Positions 59,475 to 64,000 of a DNA stretch of 64,000 nt are shown here, piece after piece. Positions within the stretch are counted from its first letter, which is position 1. Each line of letters begins with the position of its first letter. A program made the position numbers and the translations under genes. Location: positions 1 through 64,000 of the forward strand of contig NZ_JADG01000017.1 of NCBI RefSeq assembly GCF_000518265.1, read 5' to 3'. A model generated the notes under the pieces. The model searched no databases. It saw only the letters and a list, made by a program, of their open reading frames with translations, and was not told the origin of the DNA. Source of the DNA: Actinomadura oligospora ATCC 43269. Its GTDB lineage: Bacteria > Actinomycetota > Actinomycetes > Streptosporangiales > Streptosporangiaceae.

Positions 59475-60860
59475 CTAGTGCGGCGTGGCGGACGTAGCGG
59501 CGGCGGCCCGTTCCAGCAGGGCGGGGTCGGCCATCGCAGCCGGGTGCCGCAGCATGTACGAGATGTCGTTGAGAGCGCGGGCGACGAAGGGGTCGACGAG
59601 GCCGGCCTCGAGCAGCTGACGCAGAACCTGGCGCTGCCGCCGCACCTCCTCAGGAGGCTCGATTCCGGCGGCGGCTTCGAGGCGCTCGGTGTCTCCGCCC
59701 GTGGAAACACTCCAGGCGGCGTCCACCACGACCTGTTGCAGGTCGAAGAAGCCCTCGGCCGGGACGGACAGGTCGGGCCCGCTCGTCAGGTAGGCCGACA
59801 GGCACGAAGCCTGAAGCGCCGCGGAGCTCATGCCCTGGCCGTAAGCCGGATTGAACGACGCGACCGAATCCCCGACCCCGACCAGGCGCGCCGGGAAGTG
59901 CCGCAGGCCGGTGAAGTCTCGACGGCGGCTCTCCCCCTGGTGGTAGGTCGCGATGTCGCGGGTCGGCGCACCGCTGGCGGCCTGCGCGAAGACACCTGGG
60001 AGTTCGGAGCAGGCCGCGCGGAACTCCGCCAGGGTCCGCCCCGGCCGCTCCTGGCCGTAGCCCATCACCAGGACCAGCCACTGGTCGTCCTCGATCGCGT
60101 TGAGGGAGGCGACCGAGAGGCCGGTCGCGCCCAGACCCTGCGCGTAGACCGCGATCGCGGCGGCCACGTCCAGGTCGGCGGCCGGGGTGGGACGTTCGAA
60201 CAGCGCGGTCGCATAGTTGATGGGGTTGCGCAGGCGCTCGAGTCGCGGCTTCTCCAAGCCCGCGTCGCCGAGCCACTCCGCCAGGCGGCTCGAACGGCCC
60301 ATGGCGTCCACGACGAAGTCCGCCTCCACGACCCCGTCGGCATGGCGGACGCCCCGGACCTCGTCCTCCCGAACCACCAGACCAGCTGCGCGCGCCCGCA
60401 CCACCCTGACGTTCGGCAGTGCCGTGACGCGCTCGCGGATGCGCGCCTCCAGAAACGGCCTGCTGGCCATGAGCAGGACATGCCGATCATCGTGGGTAGC
60501 CGCTTGGAGCCGCCCGTCGAAGGCGGTGATGGAGGTGGCCGTCCCCGACAGGACGGCCCCCAGATCCTGTGCCCGCTGCGTGAAACCCGGCAGCCACCGC
60601 TCGATCCAGTGCAGACCCGCCGGAAGCAACGTATGCACCTGCAAGTCATGCGGCGTACCAGGACGCGACCCCGCCCCACCCGAGATGTCGTCACGCTCAA
60701 CGATGACGACCTCACGTGCATGGTCAGACAGAACCCGCGCCGCCAGCAGCCCCGAGACGCTGCCCCCGACAACACACGCGGTGTCAACCAGAACCCGCCC
60801 CCGACCAGGAGGACCCGCCGCCACAAGCTCGTCGAAAACACCGACCACCGACTCAGCCAT
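59475..60860 (-). CDS. FAD-dependent oxidoreductase (monooxygenase-like)
   Basis: 461 residues. The N-terminal FAD-binding motif is VVGGSVSGLLAARVLSD (GxGxxG variant GGSVSG) with the ribose-binding VIVERD. A second FAD contact is in ARLVGVGDSVASFNP, close to the GD motif of aromatic hydroxylases. C-terminal helices follow. This is the type found with FAD-dependent epoxidases or hydroxylases that lack the NADPH motif of flavoprotein reductases. The operon position is isolated; no partner reductase is visible. Confidence 0.82.
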   Translation of the reverse strand: MAESVVGVFDELVAAGPPGRGRVLVDTACVVGGSVSGLLAARVLSDHAREVVIVERDDISGGAGSRPGTPHDLQVHTLLPAGLHWIERWLPGFTQRAQDLGAVLSGTATSITAFDGRLQAATHDDRHVLLMASRPFLEARIRERVTALPNVRVVRARAAGLVVREDEVRGVRHADGVVEADFVVDAMGRSSRLAEWLGDAGLEKPRLERLRNPINYATALFERPTPAADLDVAAAIAVYAQGLGATGLSVASLNAIEDDQWLVLVMGYGQERPGRTLAEFRAACSELPGVFAQAASGAPTRDIATYHQGESRRRDFTGLRHFPARLVGVGDSVASFNPAYGQGMSSAALQASCLSAYLTSGPDLSVPAEGFFDLQQVVVDAAWSVSTGGDTERLEAAAGIEPPEEVRRQRQVLRQLLEAGLVDPFVARALNDISYMLRHPAAMADPALLERAAAATSATPH

Positions 60861-61150
60861 GGCACTCCCCCCGCGTCGACAGGCTCACCTCATGATGATG
60901 CGGGACGAATCCCCCTCCACTCCCCCGTAACCCAGATGTGGCCAACACGGCCAGGCGGCCCAGCCAGACCAGGCCAGACCTAGCTGCAGCGTCCCGTCAC
61001 ACGCCGCCTTGACAAAGGCCAGCCAGGGCCCGTCTGGCCTCGTCTGTGAGCGGGAACATGGAGCCGAGGGGTGGCCCGAGAATGTCTCTCTCGAGCGCCG
61101 TGCGTGGCATGGTTCATCGCTGGGCCCTCAGGCACCAGTTGTGCAGGCTC
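60861..61150. other. Intergenic region between flavoprotein and helicase genes
   Basis: About 290 bases without a gene. The flavoprotein's promoter lies at the left edge. The rest is rich in imperfect GGCC-containing inverted stretches and shows nothing I can name. Confidence 0.5.
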
Positions 61151-63250
61151 CTATCCCATGAAACGGGTGGATTCGTCGAGAACGATGCTGGCGTTCTCCA
61201 AGTCTGCCAGCCGAGCCGCAAGCGTGGCCATGGCAAGCCGCTCAGGTAGCGCTTCAGAGAACTTCAGCCCCTGCAACGCCTTTTCGTCGACGTCGGGCAG
61301 GCAGAGCCGTTCAGCCGCATCAGTTACTCCCCATTGCCAGATCTCGCGAGTGAGGTCAGGACGAAGCCGGATCCATTCGTCCTGAAACCGCTGCTTCTCA
61401 TCGGCAACGCCCGCCAAGGTAGCTGCCAGCACCGCGTTGGCCCGGTAGCCCGCCCAGGTCCACCAACGCACGTCCTCGCCATTGCGGCTGATGACGAGCC
61501 CGCCCGGATGCACGCTCCCGACATCGTCCTCTCGCGCTTCCGCAAGCCCTCTGACCGCCCGGTCGGTCAACGCGACCCCAGGGCTTTCCCCCAGCAGGAC
61601 CGATCGGCATGCACGACTCAACTCGAAGCTCGCGCCGCCGACGGCCGCGCTGAACCATCGGGCCTTGCCAGGAAGATCGGACGGCTCGACGAAGCAGCGA
61701 CGGCGCTTCCAGTCGATCCAGGTGACACGCCAATTGCGGCCGGCCAGCAGCAGGACACGGGGCCCGTCGACCTTCTCGGTCAGCAGCATGGGGTCAGTCC
61801 GGCCGATCTCGCGCCGTCCTGACAGCACGGTGAACTGAGGCGGTGCCGTGAAGACGGCGGTCATGTCCATGAAGTGGCGGCGGCCGAAACGCTCCTCCGC
61901 GGCCGGACCGATGAAGTAGTACTCGCCGTCCCTCTCCACGAAGCCGTGGTCGAGCAGATGCCGAATGATCGGCGAGGCGCTCCTGTCGAACGGCGGCAGG
62001 CCGCTCCATTCCTCGCTCCACACGCCACGCCCGACCTTGTGTTCTTGGAGGCACAGCGCCAGGAACTGCTGGGCGACGATGTGGCGTGGTTCGGGCGGGG
62101 GTTGCACCGGCTCGACGAAGCCTCGCTTCCAGAGCAGCAGCAGCGCCGCTGCCTCCACCAGGGCCGAGTGATCAAGGGCCAGGAAGAGGCAGTTCCGGGT
62201 TGTGCCGGGACGGCGGCCTGTGCGACCGAGCCGTTGGAGGAAGGACGCGACCGTGCCAGGTGCGTTGATCTGGATGACGCGGTCGAGGTCGCCGACGTCG
62301 ATGCCCAGTTCGAGGGTGCTGGTCGCGACGATGACGCAGTCGCGTGCTTCCGCGAAAGCGTGTTCGGCACGGCGGCGTTCCTCCAGTGACAAGGAGGCAT
62401 GCGACAGGAAGGTGGTCACATCACGGGCTCGAAGCGCCGCTCCGAGCTCCTCCACCAACGCCCGTGAGTCACAGAAGACCAGGCGTTTCTCTCCTCGATG
62501 CAGCGCCGCGATCACTTTGGCGGCGTTGCCGACCGATCCCACGTAGTCCAGCTCGACGTCACCTGCGGGCGGGCCGCCCGCGTGGACGCCAGGGGCGATG
62601 ACCTCGGCCGGACGACTGCCCCGTCCAGAACCCTGAATCCAGTGCAGGAGTTCGGCGGGGTTTCCGACCGTGGCCGACAGCCCGATCCGCTGTATCGGAC
62701 GTCCGGTGACGCGGGTGAGGCGTTCCAAGACCGCCAGCAGGTGCCAGCCGCGGTCGTCCCCTGCGAACGCGTGCACCTCGTCCACCACAACGGCGCGGAG
62801 GTCGGCGAAGAACCTCCGGTGGTCGGTCTTGACACTGACCAGCATTGCCTCCAGAGATTCGGGTGTGGTCAGCAGGATGTCTGGTGGGTCCCTGAGGATG
62901 CGCTGCCGGGCTGAGGCCGACACGTCTCCGTGCCACAGTGCGACCTTGCGTCCGAGCCATGCGGCGTAGCTCTCCAATCGAGGCAGAAGATTGTTGAGCA
63001 GCGCCTTCAGCGGACACACGTACAGCACGGACAGTCCGGTCCAGTGCTGTTGATCCATCGCCGACAGGATGGGGAAGGCCGCCGCCTCGGTCTTCCCCCC
63101 TGCGGTGGGGGCGAGCAGAATCGCGTCGGATCCGGCCAGCAGCGGACCGATCGCCTCTTCCTGGAGTGGACGAAGTTCCCGCCACCCGAGCGAGTTGACG
63201 ATGTGATGAACCAGGACCGGTGACAGTCGCTCGAAGCTCTGCGCTGTCAC
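61151..63250 (-). CDS. brxHI: DEAD/DEAH-box helicase, BrxHI-like
   Basis: 699 residues. Superfamily 2 helicase motifs are complete: Walker A APTAGGKTEA, motif II VVDEVHAF, motif III GLSATVG, motif VI QRLGRTGRRPG. The Lhr-like length and C-terminal domain match the helicase BrxHI of type 2 BREX systems; it is coupled by a GTGA overlap to the BrxD-like gene, which supports this. In such systems it acts with PglW, PglX, PglY, PglZ and BrxD in phage resistance. Confidence 0.75.
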   Translation of the reverse strand: MTAQSFERLSPVLVHHIVNSLGWRELRPLQEEAIGPLLAGSDAILLAPTAGGKTEAAAFPILSAMDQQHWTGLSVLYVCPLKALLNNLLPRLESYAAWLGRKVALWHGDVSASARQRILRDPPDILLTTPESLEAMLVSVKTDHRRFFADLRAVVVDEVHAFAGDDRGWHLLAVLERLTRVTGRPIQRIGLSATVGNPAELLHWIQGSGRGSRPAEVIAPGVHAGGPPAGDVELDYVGSVGNAAKVIAALHRGEKRLVFCDSRALVEELGAALRARDVTTFLSHASLSLEERRRAEHAFAEARDCVIVATSTLELGIDVGDLDRVIQINAPGTVASFLQRLGRTGRRPGTTRNCLFLALDHSALVEAAALLLLWKRGFVEPVQPPPEPRHIVAQQFLALCLQEHKVGRGVWSEEWSGLPPFDRSASPIIRHLLDHGFVERDGEYYFIGPAAEERFGRRHFMDMTAVFTAPPQFTVLSGRREIGRTDPMLLTEKVDGPRVLLLAGRNWRVTWIDWKRRRCFVEPSDLPGKARWFSAAVGGASFELSRACRSVLLGESPGVALTDRAVRGLAEAREDDVGSVHPGGLVISRNGEDVRWWTWAGYRANAVLAATLAGVADEKQRFQDEWIRLRPDLTREIWQWGVTDAAERLCLPDVDEKALQGLKFSEALPERLAMATLAARLADLENASIVLDESTRFMG

Positions 63251-64000
63251 GGCAGATCCAGGTCGACGTCCCCTGCGCTCGCGGCGACGACGTTGCGCTC
63301 GAGCTCGTTCAGTTCACCGGACGAGACCGTGAGCGCGTAGTCGCGGCGTGGATCGAAGTCGTCGAACTCATCGATTCGGTCGAGGACGTCAGCCACCAGT
63401 TTGCGGAGGAAGACACGTGGTGCGACGCCGACCCGGCCGCCGAGCCCGCCGGTCACCGCAGTGGCAAGTTCGGCGATATAGGCGTCGTCTGCGCTGGCCA
63501 GGATGGGTTCGGGGTTGCGGGCACCTGCCGCATACAGGTCACGGACGCGGCGGCCGAGCTCTCCGAGGCCTGGCAGGTCGAACCCGGTGAGGCGGAGCTG
63601 AACGGCACGCGGGGAGTCGAAGCGCGGATCGGTGGTGAAGTCGGTGGCGAGCCGCTGGGCAAGCGGTTGCAGCCGTTGGATGCCCTGCTGCCCGTCGAAG
63701 AACGCGGGCGTCCCGGTGATCATCAAGAAGAGGCCGGGGAAGCGGCCACCGTCGATCTCGTCCAGGAGCTGCCGGAGGGCGTTCAGTCCCTTCTCCCGGA
63801 CATCGCCGCGCACCCGTTGCAGGGTCTCGATCTCGTCCAGCACCACCAGGAGTCCCGGGTGGCCGCTGTCGCGCAACAGGGTCAGCAGGCCCTGGAGGAA
63901 CCCGAGGGCGGCGAAGTGGTCGAGGTCGCCCCGGACTCCGGCGGCACGGCGTGCGGACGCGGCGACGGACTTCTGCCCTCCGATCCAGGCGACGAGCGCC
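63247..64000 (-). CDS. brxD: BrxD-like ATP-binding protein (incomplete at window edge)
   Basis: 251 residues of the C-terminal part are visible; the start lies beyond the window. A Walker B-like LLVVLDEIETLQR is followed by FPGLFLMITGTPAFFDGQQG (sensor 1 region) and LRLTGFDLPGLGELG. Order and wording match the DUF2791/BrxD ATPases that accompany BrxHI helicases in type 2 BREX loci. Stop overlaps the helicase start by four bases. The Walker A must lie beyond 64000. Confidence 0.75.
   Translation of the reverse strand, partial: ALVAWIGGQKSVAASARRAAGVRGDLDHFAALGFLQGLLTLLRDSGHPGLLVVLDEIETLQRVRGDVREKGLNALRQLLDEIDGGRFPGLFLMITGTPAFFDGQQGIQRLQPLAQRLATDFTTDPRFDSPRAVQLRLTGFDLPGLGELGRRVRDLYAAGARNPEPILASADDAYIAELATAVTGGLGGRVGVAPRVFLRKLVADVLDRIDEFDDFDPRRDYALTVSSGELNELERNVVAASAGDVDLDLP

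Noticed and set aside
1..64000. tRNA, rRNA or CRISPR arrays
   Set aside because: I found no cloverleaf with a TTCRA loop, no rRNA-like stretch, and no regularly spaced repeat-spacer pattern.

Overview
The window is very GC-rich, densely coded DNA with many GTG starts and frequent 4-base stop/start overlaps. It carries Hanks-type kinases, several TetR regulators, two actinobacterial-style two-component pairs and DHA2 transporters. This points to a filamentous actinobacterium, most plausibly of the Streptosporangiales (Actinomadura-like); the genus is an inference. I saw no rRNA, tRNA or CRISPR array. The left end starts inside an unrecognised gene and the right end stops inside an ATPase gene of a phage-defence locus.

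Layout. 1-634: a broken gene end and unassigned DNA. 635-2947: SDR and DHA2 exporter. 3097-8259 (minus): a DNA alkylation-repair island. It holds an ECF sigma factor paired with an MGMT/Ada-type protein, then an ogt-led operon (Ogt, a DUF2086-type Fe/2-oxoglutarate oxygenase, a small Ada-type zinc protein, an unknown protein, AlkB), and a second, frameshifted oxygenase. Both oxygenase/Ogt units share a 25-nt upstream motif. 8473-13973: a sugar-utilisation locus (GH36 alpha-galactosidase, GPH-type symporter, TetR repressor, GH1 beta-glucosidase) with near-identical palindromes before both catabolic units. 13982-21314: an SDR / amidohydrolase / P450 operon and a divergent SDR. A secreted carboxylesterase and its TetR regulator sit between them, flanked by two copies of a 67-bp promoter element.

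21725-29605: a STAND-like ATPase with a pentapeptide-repeat tail and a small partner gene, a truncated RibD-like reductase, a PucR regulator, a secreted protein, an M14 peptidase lipoprotein and a membrane protein. 29893-38821: a NarL-type two-component system whose kinase is a fusion of an intact and a decayed kinase, a membrane-anchored alpha/beta hydrolase, an ABC exporter, and an OmpR-type two-component system. 39207-44079: two neighbouring Ser/Thr kinases with beta-propeller tails and a lipoprotein. 44323-48085: a four-gene operon (methyltransferase, FemAB-like, small protein, PNPOx-like) and an EF-hand protein. 48594-51257: SDR/TetR operon and an aldo/keto reductase. 51268-57322: a likely natural-product or conjugate-forming cluster (two acyl-activating enzymes, an argininosuccinate-synthase-like ligase, an MFS exporter). 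57462-60860: a third Ser/Thr kinase and a flavoprotein. 61151-64000: a BrxHI-like helicase and a partial BrxD-like ATPase, read as the edge of a type 2 BREX (Pgl-like) locus.

The most interesting parts are the alkylation island with its shared control motif, the cassette inserted between duplicated promoters, the STAND/pentapeptide gene, the argininosuccinate-synthase-like ligase cluster and the BREX edge.
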